Positions 49,809 through 60,172 of a stretch of 64,000 nt of DNA are shown here, one piece after another. This DNA is from Falsiroseomonas sp046052145 (lineage in GTDB: Bacteria; Pseudomonadota; Alphaproteobacteria; Acetobacterales; Acetobacteraceae), in contig JBJOMW010000017.1 in the NCBI GenBank assembly GCA_046052145.1, forward strand, positions 1-64,000, in the 5' to 3' direction. Every line of letters begins with the position of its first letter. Positions within the stretch are counted from its first letter, which is position 1. The notes below the pieces were generated by a model. It was not told the origin of the DNA. It was given only the letters and a program-made list of their open reading frames with translations, and ran no database searches. The translations under genes were made by a program, and so were the position numbers.

Positions 49809-50495
49809 TCAGTGGTGCCCCCCGTGATGGCCGGCATGCGCGACCTGCTTCGGCGTCTCGGCCGGCGCGTCCACTGGCGGGCGCTCGATGCCGATGGTGC
49901 CGAGGCCGGCGCCGGTCTGCGGCTGGCGGAGGTTCACGCTGCCGCTGCGCGCGACCTGCTTGCCCACATCCTGCCGCTTGCTGGTCGGCTGACCGCGCAG
50001 CGTCAGCACGATCGCGCCGATCATCGCGACCAGCAGGATCAGCCCGGAAAGCTGGAAGAGCCAGACATGGTCCGTATAGAGGATGCGCCCGAGCGCGCGG
50101 GTGTTGTCCACATCCGCCGGCGTCGGGTTGAGCCGGAGCCCTGCCGCATCCTGCGCGAAGGTCCAGGTCGCGTAGACCAGCACCAGTTCCAGGAACAGGA
50201 TCGCACCGAGTACTGCGCCGAGCGGCGCGTAGCGCTGGAAGCCCTCGCGGAGCTTCGCGAAATCCACGTCGAGCATCATCACGACGAAGAGGAACAGCAC
50301 CGCGACCGCGCCGACATAGACGATGACCAGGATCATCGCCAGGAACTCGGCGCCCGCGATCAGGAACAGCGCCGCGGCATTGAAGAAGGCGAGGATCAGG
50401 AACAGCACGCTGTGCACCGGATTGCGGCTGGTCACGACCATGACCGCGCTCGCGATCAGCACCGCGGCGAAGAGGTAGAAGGCGGCGGCGATCAT
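49809..50495 (-). CDS. nuoJ: NADH-quinone oxidoreductase subunit J with His-rich tail
   Basis: A 228-residue five-helix subunit of complex I (AAFYLFAAVLIASAVMVVTS, NPVHSVLFLILAFFNAAALF, VIVYVGAVAVLFLFVVMMLD and two more). The C-terminal cytoplasmic part has the family KRQDVGKQVARSGSVNLRQP segment and then an extra 35-residue extension ending HAGHHGGHH, a natural metal-binding-like histidine cluster not needed for the core. It overlaps nuoI by 4 nt. Confidence 0.95.
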   Translation of the reverse strand: MIAAAFYLFAAVLIASAVMVVTSRNPVHSVLFLILAFFNAAALFLIAGAEFLAMILVIVYVGAVAVLFLFVVMMLDVDFAKLREGFQRYAPLGAVLGAILFLELVLVYATWTFAQDAAGLRLNPTPADVDNTRALGRILYTDHVWLFQLSGLILLVAMIGAIVLTLRGQPTSKRQDVGKQVARSGSVNLRQPQTGAGLGTIGIERPPVDAPAETPKQVAHAGHHGGHH

Positions 50496-50983
50496 CGGTA
50501 GGGCGCGTCCAGCTCGAGCCGCTTGGCCAGCGCCGCTTCCCAGCGGTCGCCGTTATCCAGCAGGCGCTCCTTGTTGTAGAGCAGTTCCTCGCGCGTCTCG
50601 GTGGCGAACTCCATGTTCGGCCCCTCGACGATCGCGTCCACCGGGCAGGCTTCCTCGCACATGCCGCAGTAGATGCACTTCGTCATGTCGATGTCGTAGC
50701 GCGTGGTGCGGCGGGATCCGTCCTCGCGCGGCTCGGCCTCGATGGTGATGGCCTGGGCGGGGCAGATCGCCTCGCACAGCTTGCAGGCGATGCAGCGCTC
50801 CTCCCCATTCGGATAGCGGCGGAGCGCATGCTCGCCCTTGAAACGCGGGGAGAGCGGCGTCTTCTCGTACGGATAGGCGATGGTCGCCTTCGGCTTGAAG
50901 AACATCTTCAGCGTCAGCCACATGCCGCCGGCAAGCTCTGCCAGCAGGAAGCTGCGCGCAACGCGGTCGAGGGTGATTGCCAT
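50492..50983 (-). CDS. nuoI: NADH-quinone oxidoreductase subunit I
   Basis: A 163-residue peripheral-arm subunit carrying clusters N6a and N6b. The two [4Fe-4S] motifs are complete: CIACKLCEAICPAQAI and CIYCGMCEEACPVDAI. The N-terminus is an amphipathic anchor helix (FLLAELAGGMWLTLKMFF), contacting the membrane arm. It is coupled to nuoJ by a 4-nt overlap and follows nuoH by 15 bp. Confidence 0.97.
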   Translation of the reverse strand: MAITLDRVARSFLLAELAGGMWLTLKMFFKPKATIAYPYEKTPLSPRFKGEHALRRYPNGEERCIACKLCEAICPAQAITIEAEPREDGSRRTTRYDIDMTKCIYCGMCEEACPVDAIVEGPNMEFATETREELLYNKERLLDNGDRWEAALAKRLELDAPYR

Positions 50984-50998
50984 TCTCGTCCTCCCTCC

Positions 50999-52015
50999 TC
51001 AGGCCGCGCCCGGCAGCCAGCCGAACAGCTTGAGTGCGGCGGCGGTCAGCACCAGCCACACCAGGCTGAAGGGCAGGAAGACCTTCCAGCCCAGCCGCAT
51101 CAGCTGGTCGTAGCGGTAGCGCGGGAAGGTCGCGCGCACCCAGATGAAGATGAACAGGCAGGCGCAGATCTTGAACACGAACCACATCGGCCCGGGGATC
51201 CAGTTGAAGGGCGCGATGTCGAGCGGCGGGTACCACCCACCCAGGAACAGGATGGTGATCAGCGCGCTCATCAGGATCATGTTCGCGTATTCGCCGAGGA
51301 AGAACAGCGCGAAGGACATGGAGCTGTATTCGACGAAGAAGCCAGCGACGAGTTCGCTCTCGCCTTCCGGCAGGTCGAAGGGTGCGCGGTTCGTCTCGGC
51401 CAGCGCCGAGATGAACATGATCACGAACATCGGGAAGAGCGGGATGATGAACCAGAGGTTCTCCTGCGCCCGCACGATCTCCGTCAGGTTCAGCGAGCCG
51501 ACGCAGAGCAGCACGGTGACGATCACGAAGCCCATCGAGACCTCATAGGACACCATCTGCGCGGCGGAGCGCAGCGCGCCGAGGAAGGCGTATTTCGAAT
51601 TCGACGCCCAGCCCGCGATGATGATGCCATAGACGCCGAGCGAGCTGATCGCGAAGAGATACAGAATGCCGACATTGATGTCGGCGATCGCCCAGCCATC
51701 ATTCACCGGGATGACCGCCCAGGCGAGCATCGCCAGCATGAAGGTGATCATCGGCGCCAGGATGAACAGCACGCGGCTGGCCCCGGCGGGGATGATCGTC
51801 TCCTTCATCAGCATCTTCAGCGCATCGGCGAAGGGCTGCAGCATGCCGAAGGGCCCGACCACATTCGGCCCCTTGCGCATCTGCATCGCCGCCAGGACCT
51901 TGCGCTCGGCCCAGGTGAGGTAGGCGACGCCGATCAGCAGCGGCACCAGCAACGCCATGGCCTGCGCGACCGTCAGCGCCAGGTGTCCGACCGGGGTGGC
52001 GAGGAAAGCTTCCAT
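50999..52015 (-). CDS. nuoH: NADH-quinone oxidoreductase subunit H
   Basis: A membrane subunit (338 residues from the ATG at 52015; a GTG at 52021 adds two) that forms much of the quinone chamber and links the two arms. Recognisable parts are LTWAERKVLAAMQMRKGPN, the quinone-site loop GYASNSKYAFLGALRSAAQMV-like stretch (here GWASNSKYAFLGALRSAAQ), RAPFDLPEGESELVAGF, and the C-terminal TFPRYRYDQLMRLGWK. I prefer 52015 because GGAG lies 10 nt before it. Confidence 0.96.
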   Translation of the reverse strand: MEAFLATPVGHLALTVAQAMALLVPLLIGVAYLTWAERKVLAAMQMRKGPNVVGPFGMLQPFADALKMLMKETIIPAGASRVLFILAPMITFMLAMLAWAVIPVNDGWAIADINVGILYLFAISSLGVYGIIIAGWASNSKYAFLGALRSAAQMVSYEVSMGFVIVTVLLCVGSLNLTEIVRAQENLWFIIPLFPMFVIMFISALAETNRAPFDLPEGESELVAGFFVEYSSMSFALFFLGEYANMILMSALITILFLGGWYPPLDIAPFNWIPGPMWFVFKICACLFIFIWVRATFPRYRYDQLMRLGWKVFLPFSLVWLVLTAAALKLFGWLPGAA

Positions 52016-52022
52016 CGTCACA

Positions 52023-54080
52023 TCACTCCGCCGCCTGCAAGGCAGGCTGCTCGCCGTAGGTCCGCGCGCATTCGGCCATTACGTCAGAGGCCCGCGCGAT
52101 CGCATCGGCCAGGTGGTAGTGCTGGATCGGTAGCGCGAAGGGCGCGTCCGACATCTGCGCGGCATCGCCCGGAGGGCCCGCCGCATCCGCGCAGCCCTGC
52201 CGCTCGAACGGCGCGCCGAGGGCCGGCACCGCCTGGATCATCGCCGCGCGCAGCTGCGCCAGATCGTCGAAGGGCAGGCGGATGCCGAGCCCCTCGCCTG
52301 CTGCGCGGATGATGCGCCAATCCTCGCGCGCCTCGCCCGGCGCATGCACCGCAAGCCAGGCGCGCTGCGCGCGGCCCTCGGTGTTCACATAGGTGCCGTC
52401 CTTCTCGGTGTAGGCCGCACCGGGCAGGATCAGGTCGGCGCGCGCAGCCGCGCGGTCGCCGTGATGGCCCTGGTAGATGACGAAGGTCGAGGGTGCGATC
52501 GCCGACGGGTCGAAGCCGTCCGCGCCGAGCAGCCACAGCACGTCCACGCCGCCCGAGAGCATCGGCCCGAGCGCCTTGCCCTGCGGACCCGGCAGGAAGC
52601 CGACATCCAGCGCGCCTGCCTGGCCGCCGAAGAGGTGCAGCAGGTTGAAGCCGTGCCAGTCGGGCCGCAGCGCATTCGCCGCCGCAGCCACCTGCCACGC
52701 CGCGGCAAGGACATGCTGCCCGTCAGCGCGCGCCAGCGCCCCGCGCCCGACGATCACCATCGGGTTCTTCGCGGCCTTCAGCGTCGCCATGAAAGGATGC
52801 GAGCCATCCAGCAGCGCCCGGATCGCGGCCGGCCCATCGCCCAAATGCTGGTGCGGATAGGTCAGGTCCACGCCCGCCGGCCCGATACGCCCAATCGGGA
52901 AGCGGCCCATCACATGGCGCTTGCGGATGCGCGCATTGATCACCGGCGCTTCCTTGCGGGGGTCGCTGCCGACGATCAGCAGCGCATCCGCTTCCTCGAT
53001 GCCGGCGATCGTGCTGTTGAACAGCCAGTAGTCACGACGCGTCGCGTCCAGCGCCGCGCCATCCGTCCGGCAATCCAGGTTCTGCGAGCCGAGCGCCGTC
53101 ATCAGCGCCTTCAGCGCAAAGACGCTCTCGGCCTCCACCAGCTCACCCGCCACGGCGCCGACCCGGTCCGGCGTCGTCGCGCGGATGCGCGTAGCCAGCG
53201 CACGGAACGCATCCGCCCAGCTCGCCGGCTTCAGCTTGCCATCCACGCGCAGCCAGGGGCGATCGAGGCGCTTCTTCTTCAGCCCATCGAAGGAGAAGCG
53301 GCCGCGGTCGGCCATCCACTCCTCGTTCACGTCGTCATGGATGCGCGGCAGGATGCGCAGCACCTCGGGCCCGCGATTATCCACGCGGATATTGGTGCCC
53401 GTCGCGTCCTGGACGTCGATGCTGTCGGTCTTGCGCAGCTCCCAGGGCCGCGAGACGAAGGCGTAGGGGCGCGAGGTCAGCGCGCCGACGGGGCAGATGT
53501 CGATCAGATTGCCCGAAAGCTCGGTCGTCAGCGCCTTCTCGACATAGGTGCCAATTTCCATGTTCTCGCCGCGGTTCGTCGCGCCGAGCTCCGGCACGCC
53601 GGCAACCTCAGATGCGAAGCGGACGCAGCGCGTGCACTGGATGCAGCGCGTCATGATCGTCTTGATCAGCGGCCCGACATACTTGTCCTTCACCGCCCGC
53701 TTGGCCTCGCGGTAGCGCGAGCTGTCCATGCCGTAGCCAACCGCCTGGTCCTGCAGGTCGCACTCGCCGCCCTGGTCGCAGATCGGGCAGTCGAGCGGGT
53801 GGTTGATCAGCAGGAATTCCATCACGCCGCGGCGCGCATTGCGCACCATCGCGCTGTCGGTCTTCACCACCATCCCGTCCGCCACGGGATAGGCGCAGGA
53901 AGCGACGGGCTTCGGCGCCTTCTCCACTTCCACCAGGCACATGCGGCAATTGCCCGCGACCGACAGGCGCTCGTGGTAGCAGAAGCGCGGGATTTCCTTC
54001 CCCGCCGCCTCGCAGGCCTGCAGCACGGTCGCCCCGTTCGGGACCTCGACCTCGATGCCGTCAACGGTAACCTTGGCCAT
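52023..54080 (-). CDS. nuoG: NADH-quinone oxidoreductase subunit G
   Basis: The largest peripheral subunit, 685 residues. The N-terminal [2Fe-2S] ferredoxin-like domain has RFCYHERLSVAGNCRMCLVEV; the His-ligated cluster region is LINHPLDCPICDQGGECDLQD, followed by a [4Fe-4S] set in TRCIQCTRCVRFASEVAG. The remainder is a molybdopterin-oxidoreductase-like fold without cofactor. The ATG at 54080 (MAKVTVDGIEVEV) is 5 nt after nuoF; upstream frame is not conserved. Confidence 0.97.
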   Translation of the reverse strand: MAKVTVDGIEVEVPNGATVLQACEAAGKEIPRFCYHERLSVAGNCRMCLVEVEKAPKPVASCAYPVADGMVVKTDSAMVRNARRGVMEFLLINHPLDCPICDQGGECDLQDQAVGYGMDSSRYREAKRAVKDKYVGPLIKTIMTRCIQCTRCVRFASEVAGVPELGATNRGENMEIGTYVEKALTTELSGNLIDICPVGALTSRPYAFVSRPWELRKTDSIDVQDATGTNIRVDNRGPEVLRILPRIHDDVNEEWMADRGRFSFDGLKKKRLDRPWLRVDGKLKPASWADAFRALATRIRATTPDRVGAVAGELVEAESVFALKALMTALGSQNLDCRTDGAALDATRRDYWLFNSTIAGIEEADALLIVGSDPRKEAPVINARIRKRHVMGRFPIGRIGPAGVDLTYPHQHLGDGPAAIRALLDGSHPFMATLKAAKNPMVIVGRGALARADGQHVLAAAWQVAAAANALRPDWHGFNLLHLFGGQAGALDVGFLPGPQGKALGPMLSGGVDVLWLLGADGFDPSAIAPSTFVIYQGHHGDRAAARADLILPGAAYTEKDGTYVNTEGRAQRAWLAVHAPGEAREDWRIIRAAGEGLGIRLPFDDLAQLRAAMIQAVPALGAPFERQGCADAAGPPGDAAQMSDAPFALPIQHYHLADAIARASDVMAECARTYGEQPALQAAE

Positions 54081-54085
54081 GGCGC

Positions 54086-55396
<1,311 letters not shown>

Positions 55397-55398
55397 CG

Positions 55399-56016
55399 TT
55401 ATTCTCCCGGCACCGCGGTCAGCGTCAGCGGCCCGCCTTCCGGCGCGCTGGTCTGCCGACCGATCGTTGAACCCGGCTTCGGCCGCTCGCCGCGCTTCAG
55501 CGCCTCGATCAGCGCGACCGTGCGGTCGTAATCGAGGTCCTCGTAATAGTCGTCATCCACCTGCAGCACCGGCGCGTTCACGCAGGCGCCGAGGCATTCC
55601 ACCTCGGTCAGGGTGAACAGCCCGTCCGCGCTGGTCTGCCCCACCTTCACATGCGCCGCATCGTGGCAGGCGCGCATCACATCGTCCGAACCGCGCAGCA
55701 TGCAGGGCGTGGTGCCGCAGAGCTGCAGGTGGAAGCGCCCAATCGGCTTCATGTTGAACATGAAGTAGAAGGTCGCGACCTCGTAAACGCGGATCGGCGG
55801 CATGCCGAGCCGTTCCGCGATCACGTCCATCGCAACACGCGGCACCCAGGCGCTGCCCGTCTGCCGCCCCATCTGGCGTTGCACGACATAGAGCAGCGGG
55901 ATCGTCGCACTCGCCTGCTTGCCCGCCGGATAGCGCGCGAGGATTTTCCCGATCTGCGCTTCGCTCTGTTCGTCGAACGCGAAGCTCGTGGGCTCAGCAT
56001 GCTCCACCGCGCTCAC
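55399..56016 (-). CDS. nuoE: NADH-quinone oxidoreductase subunit E
   Basis: A 205-residue thioredoxin-fold subunit binding [2Fe-2S] cluster N1a, with ligands in LCGTTPCMLRGS and CLGACVNAP. It starts with GTG at 56016, which overlaps the nuoD stop by 4 nt (GTGA). The C-terminus after KRGERPKPGS is a 25-residue polar tail typical of Alphaproteobacteria. Confidence 0.95.
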   Translation of the reverse strand: MSAVEHAEPTSFAFDEQSEAQIGKILARYPAGKQASATIPLLYVVQRQMGRQTGSAWVPRVAMDVIAERLGMPPIRVYEVATFYFMFNMKPIGRFHLQLCGTTPCMLRGSDDVMRACHDAAHVKVGQTSADGLFTLTEVECLGACVNAPVLQVDDDYYEDLDYDRTVALIEALKRGERPKPGSTIGRQTSAPEGGPLTLTAVPGE

Positions 56017-57248
56017 CGGTCGATCTCCCCGAAGACGATATCGAGGCTGCCGATGATGGCGACTGCATCCGCCAGCATGTGCCCCTTGGAAAGCGCCTCC
56101 ATCGCCTGGAGATGCGCATAGCCCGGCGCGCGGATCTTCACGCGATAGGGCCGGTTGGTGCCGTCGGCGACCATGTACACGCCGAACTCGCCCTTCGGCG
56201 CTTCCGTGACCGTGTAGGTCGCGCCCGCGGGCACGTGATAGCCCTCAGTGTAGAGCTTGAAGTGGTGGATCAGGCTTTCCATCGAGCGCTTCATCGCGCC
56301 GCGCGTCGGCGGGACGATCTTGTTGTCAGCGATCTTCACCGGCCCCGGCTTGATGGCGTTCAGGCACTGCTCGATCAGCCGCAGCGACTGCCGCATCTCC
56401 TGCATACGCACGAGGTAGCGGTCGTAGCAGTCACCATGCACGCCGACCGGCACGTCGAAATCGAGCCGGTCGTACATCTCATAGGGCTGCGACTTGCGCA
56501 GATCCCAGGCGCAGCCCGAAGCGCGGAGGCACGGGCCGCTAAAGCCCCAGGCCACCGCCTGCTCAGCTGTCATCACGCCGATATCAACGGTACGCTGCTT
56601 GAAGATGCGGTTCTCCGTCAGCAGCCCCTCAAGCTCATCGAGGAACTTCGGGAACTGCCGGCACCAGGCGCCGATGCGATCCTCAAGCCCCGCCGGCAGG
56701 TCGCGGCTGACGCCGCCCGCGCGGAAGTAGTTGACGTGGTAATGGCTGCCGCCGACCTGCTCGTAGAATTCCAGCAGGTATTCGCGCTGCTCGAAGCCCC
56801 AGAGCGAGGGCGTGATCGCGCCGACATCGAGCGCATAGGTCGTGACGTTCAGCAGATGGTTCAGGATGCGCGTGATCTCGGCGAACATCGTCCGGATCCA
56901 GCGCGCACGCTCCGGCACATCGCCCTCGATGCCGAGCAGCCGCTCCGTCGCAATGACAAAGCTGTGCTCCATGCTCATGGGCGAGACGTAGTCGAGGCGA
57001 TCCATATAGGGCATCGCCTGGAGATACGTCTTGTACTCCATCAGCTTCTCGGTGCCGCGATGCAGCAGACCGATATGCGGATCGGCGCGCTCCACCACCT
57101 CGCCCTTCATCTCAAGGATGAGGCGCAGCACGCCATGCGCGGCGGGGTGCTGCGGGCCGAAATTGATGTGGTGCGAATCGACCTCGATCGTCTTCGTCAC
57201 CGGCTCCTCGGCCGGCGCGGTGGCGGGCGTGGACAGGGCGCTGCTCAT
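56013..57248 (-). CDS. nuoD: NADH-quinone oxidoreductase subunit D
   Basis: A 411-residue 49-kDa-type subunit that forms the quinone site with NuoB. Features include HHINFGPQHPAAHGVLRLIL with the quinone-site histidine, HIGLLHRGTEKLMEYKTY, DRLDYVSPMSMEHSFV, and the C-terminal PSFAHLQ-like KIRAPGYAHLQAM plus GSLDIVFGEIDR. About 15 N-terminal residues are an extension. It overlaps nuoC and nuoE by 4 nt each. Confidence 0.97.
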   Translation of the reverse strand: MSSALSTPATAPAEEPVTKTIEVDSHHINFGPQHPAAHGVLRLILEMKGEVVERADPHIGLLHRGTEKLMEYKTYLQAMPYMDRLDYVSPMSMEHSFVIATERLLGIEGDVPERARWIRTMFAEITRILNHLLNVTTYALDVGAITPSLWGFEQREYLLEFYEQVGGSHYHVNYFRAGGVSRDLPAGLEDRIGAWCRQFPKFLDELEGLLTENRIFKQRTVDIGVMTAEQAVAWGFSGPCLRASGCAWDLRKSQPYEMYDRLDFDVPVGVHGDCYDRYLVRMQEMRQSLRLIEQCLNAIKPGPVKIADNKIVPPTRGAMKRSMESLIHHFKLYTEGYHVPAGATYTVTEAPKGEFGVYMVADGTNRPYRVKIRAPGYAHLQAMEALSKGHMLADAVAIIGSLDIVFGEIDR

Positions 57249-57880
57249 CGGGACGGGCCTTCAAGCTGGCCGCGCTCGGCGCGCGTGAGGTGGACCTTCT
57301 CGTCGCCCGGAAGCGTCGTCATCGCCTCCCACGGCGACAGGAAGTCGAAGTTCCGAAAATCCTGGGTCAGCGCGACGGGCTCATACACCACCTGCTTGCG
57401 AGACTCGTCGTACCGGACCTCGACATGGCCGGTGAGGGGAAAATCCTTGCGCAGCGGATGGCCTTCGAAGCCGTAGTCGGTCAGCAGGCGGCGCAGGTCG
57501 GACTGGCCTTCGAAGACGACGCCGTACATGTCCCACGTCTCGCGCTCATACCAGCCGGCCGCAGGCCAGATGCCGCCGACGCTCGGCACCGGCGTGTTCT
57601 CATCCGTCGTGACAATCACGCGGATGCGGCGGTTATGCGCCAGGCTGAGCAGGTTGTAGACGACCTGGAACCGCTCCGCACTTTCCGGAAAATCCACGCC
57701 GCAGAGATCCATCAGCTGCTCGAAAGCGAGCCGCGGATCGTCGCGCAGCAGCGTCATCACGGGCAGCAGGCCCTGGCGCGTGACGCGCAGCACCAGCTCG
57801 GCGCCGCGCTCGACGAAGGCTTCCTGCACGGCGGGGCCGGCGGCCTCGGCGATCGCCGCACCCAGATCGGCGAGGGTCAT
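57245..57880 (-). CDS. nuoC: NADH-quinone oxidoreductase subunit C
   Basis: A 211-residue 30-kDa-type subunit. The conserved pattern is ERETWDMYGVVFEGQSDLRRLLTDYG (read in parts) and GHPLRKDFPLTGHVEVRYDE. It is separate from NuoD, unlike the fused NuoCD of E. coli. The ATG at 57880 lies 7 nt after the nuoB stop; a GTG at 57895 would overlap nuoB. The longer open frame upstream runs through nuoB and is not real. Confidence 0.95.
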   Translation of the reverse strand: MTLADLGAAIAEAAGPAVQEAFVERGAELVLRVTRQGLLPVMTLLRDDPRLAFEQLMDLCGVDFPESAERFQVVYNLLSLAHNRRIRVIVTTDENTPVPSVGGIWPAAGWYERETWDMYGVVFEGQSDLRRLLTDYGFEGHPLRKDFPLTGHVEVRYDESRKQVVYEPVALTQDFRNFDFLSPWEAMTTLPGDEKVHLTRAERGQLEGPSR

Positions 57881-57887
57881 CTCTGCG

Positions 57888-58457
57888 TCAGCCACGGAGG
57901 ATCGTCCCGGTCCGGCGGATCTTCTTCTGCAGCTGCAGGATGCCATAGACCAGCGCCTCTGCCGTCGGCGGGCAGCCCGGCACATAGACATCCACCGGCA
58001 CGACGCGATCGCAGCCGCGCACCACGCTGTAGCTGTAGTGGTAGTAGCCACCACCATTGGCGCAGCTGCCCATGGAGATGACCCAGCGCGGCTCGCTCAT
58101 CTGGTCGTAAACCTTGCGCAGCGCGGGCGCCATTTTGTTGGTCAGCGTGCCGGCCACGATCATCACATCCGACTGGCGCGGCGAACCGCGCGGGATGATG
58201 CCGAAGCGGTCGAGGTCGTAGCGCGCCATATAGGCGTGGATCATCGGCACGGCGCAGCAGGCCAGGCCAAAGGTCATCGGCCAAAGGCTGCCGGTGCGGG
58301 CCCAGTTCACCACCTTGTCGAGGTTGGCGACGACGAAGCCCTTTTCCTCGATCTCGCCGGTGATGCCCTTGATCACGGCATCCTGCGCGGCGCCGGGGGG
58401 CAGCGCCTCCCGGTTCCACGCCATCGCGTCGTCAGACGCTGCACTCGAACCACTCAT
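57888..58457 (-). CDS. nuoB: NADH-quinone oxidoreductase subunit B
   Basis: A 189-residue subunit binding terminal cluster N2. The tandem cysteines are in GLACCAVPMIHAYMARYD, with the further ligands in SMGSCANGGGYYHYSYS and VPGCPPTAEALVYG. The first 30 residues are variable. It lies 81 bp after nuoA and 7 bp before nuoC. Confidence 0.97.
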   Translation of the reverse strand: MSGSSAASDDAMAWNREALPPGAAQDAVIKGITGEIEEKGFVVANLDKVVNWARTGSLWPMTFGLACCAVPMIHAYMARYDLDRFGIIPRGSPRQSDVMIVAGTLTNKMAPALRKVYDQMSEPRWVISMGSCANGGGYYHYSYSVVRGCDRVVPVDVYVPGCPPTAEALVYGILQLQKKIRRTGTILRG

Positions 58458-58538
58458 TCCGTTCTCCCGGCGCCTGCCGCGCCCGAGGTCAGGAAGCGCC
58501 CAACGGGCGCCGTTCCCGGCGTTATTCCCAGTGAACCG

Positions 58539-58907
58539 TCATTCCCAATCCAGCGCGCCCTTCCGCCACTCGTAGACGAAGCCGACGGTGAGCACGCCGA
58601 GGAAACCCATCATGGAGAGGAAGCCGAACCACCCGATCTCCCCGAGCGCGATGGCCCAGGGGAACAGGAAGGCGACCTCGAGGTCGAAGATGATGAAGAG
58701 GATGGCGACCAGGTAGAATCGCACATCGAACCGCCGGCGCGTGTCGTCGAAGGGCTCGAAGCCGCATTCATAGGTCGAGAGCTTCTCGGGGTTCGGCTTC
58801 TGCCGCGCGGCGAGCATGGCGCCGCCAACCATTGCCGAGGCAATGGCCGCTGCGATCCCGAGGAACACCAGGATCGGAAAATACTCTGCCAGCAGCGGCT
58901 GGGTCAT
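58539..58907 (-). CDS. nuoA: NADH-quinone oxidoreductase subunit A
   Basis: A 122-residue three-helix subunit at the junction of the two arms. The mobile loop has KLSTYECGFEPFDDTRRRFDVRF-type sequence (read in parts), with the conserved Cys and the following FYLVAILFIIFDLEVAFLFP helix. The ATG at 58907 starts MTQPLLAEYFPILVFLG; the frame upstream is not conserved. First gene of the nuoA-N operon; its promoter should lie in 58908-59160, where no gene was found. Confidence 0.96.
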   Translation of the reverse strand: MTQPLLAEYFPILVFLGIAAAIASAMVGGAMLAARQKPNPEKLSTYECGFEPFDDTRRRFDVRFYLVAILFIIFDLEVAFLFPWAIALGEIGWFGFLSMMGFLGVLTVGFVYEWRKGALDWE

Positions 58908-59160
58908 CTGCCTGTGCCGTCCTTGCCTTGCCAACCTCACCGGGGATCTTTGCGCCCCCGGGCCTTCCACGCTGCGCCAAAACGGGGCAGCCCGCCGAAC
59001 CGCGGGGCCCCACCGAGCCGCAACGCGGCGGACATTAGCCGCGCCAAGCGCGCTCCGCCATAGGGCCAGACGGGAATGAAGAGGTTGATAAGACAAGCGG
59101 CCGCAGCCCCGGGAGGACCAGGGCGCGGCAAGCTAACGAGATAGGGAAAATCCTGTCGCG

Positions 59161-59237
<77 letters not shown>

Positions 59238-59432
59238 CCGCGACAGGAGCCGCGAGATACGGGGGGCCTGGGGTGGTGTCAAGCGAGGGGAGAGAAGAAA
59301 GGCGCGCGCCGGTGAAGGAAGTCGTCGGGGCAGAGCCTCATGGGGCCGCCTATCCGCCCCCAAGCCGCCAAAGGGCCCGACTTCGCCATGGGCCGATGCG
59401 CGGAGCTGCGCCAGGCCGCGGCGCGGGCAACA

Positions 59433-59504
59433 TGGGCGCTGACGGATTCGAACCGCCGACCAACGGTGTGTAAAACCGCCGCTCTACCACTGAGCTAAGC
59501 GCCC
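59433..59504 (-). tRNA. tRNA-Val(TAC)
   Basis: The minus strand gives acceptor GGGCGCT pairing with AGCGCCC, D arm AGCTCAGTGGTAGAGC, anticodon stem GCGGT/ACCGT enclosing TTTACAC (anticodon TAC, Val), and T arm with GGTTCGAATCC. The discriminator is A; CCA is not encoded and must be added after transcription. It lies about 120 bp after hupB. Confidence 0.95.
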
Positions 59505-59567
59505 GCAGCGGGAGGCCTACGCCAGCGCCTCGCGCCCGCCAAGCCCGCGGCGCGGCATCCCACAACG

Positions 59568-59596
59568 AAAAAGGCCGGCCCCTTGCAGGGCCGGCC
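59568..59596 (-). terminator. intrinsic terminator after hupB
   Basis: On the minus strand GGCCGGCCC (59596-59588), loop TGCAA plus one base, GGGCCGGCC (59581-59573), then five T (59572-59568), 30 bp after the hupB stop and upstream of tRNA-Val. Confidence 0.85.
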
Positions 59597-59625
59597 CTTC
59601 GCAACTGGCTCCGGTCAGCCGGAAA

Positions 59626-59898
59626 TCAGTTCACGGCGTCCTTCAGGCCCTTGCCGGCCTTGAAGCGAACGGTCGTCGTGGCGGGGATCTTGATCTCCTC
59701 GCCCGTGCGCGGGTTGCGGCCCTTGCCGGCCTTGCGCCTGGAGGTGGAGAAGGTGCCGAAGCCAACCAGCCGGACCTCCTGCTTCTTCTTCAGCGCCTTG
59801 GTGACCGCCTCGAACACTGCGTCGAGCACGTCGCCGGCCTTCGCCTTCGACATCTCGCCGGCTTCAGCGACGACGGCAACCAGATCCTGCTTGTTCAT
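59626..59898 (-). CDS. hupB: DNA-binding protein HU
   Basis: A 90-residue nucleoid protein that bends DNA. It begins MNKQDLVAVVAEAG, with VRLVGFGTFSTSRRKAGKGRNP including the conserved DNA-clamp arm (RNPRTGEEIKIPA) and the FKAGKGLKDAV end. The ATG at 59898 has a G/C-rich AGGGGGG tract nearby; the upstream in-frame extension is not conserved. It follows lon on the same strand after 274 bp containing the lon terminator. Confidence 0.97.
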   Translation of the reverse strand: MNKQDLVAVVAEAGEMSKAKAGDVLDAVFEAVTKALKKKQEVRLVGFGTFSTSRRKAGKGRNPRTGEEIKIPATTTVRFKAGKGLKDAVN

Positions 59899-60114
59899 CG
59901 GAACCCCCCCAGTATCCCTTGGCAAGGTGGAATGGACGACACGACGGCCGTGTCGTCTCGGGCCGGACACTGGCGCGCTGTTTCGCGCACGTCAACGTGT
60001 GCCTCGGCGTTTTGTGGCGGATAACTGCGGTTCTTGCGCGATGCACGCAACCTGATCGCAGCCCCAACCGCGCTCGCCGACAGGCCGCTGCGCATGAAAT
60101 TCGAACAAGCTACG

Positions 60115-60150
60115 GAAAAACAAAGGGCGCCTGCCTCGCGGCAAGCGCCC
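60115..60150 (-). terminator. intrinsic terminator after lon
   Basis: On the minus strand GGGCGCTTGCC (60150-60140), loop GCGA, GGCAGGCGCCC (60135-60125), followed by TTTGTTTTTCC (60124-60114). The single non-canonical pair is a G-U only on the minus strand, confirming the direction. It lies about 22 bp after the lon stop. Confidence 0.88.
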
Positions 60151-60172
60151 CTTCCCCAGAACCGCCAGGGCG

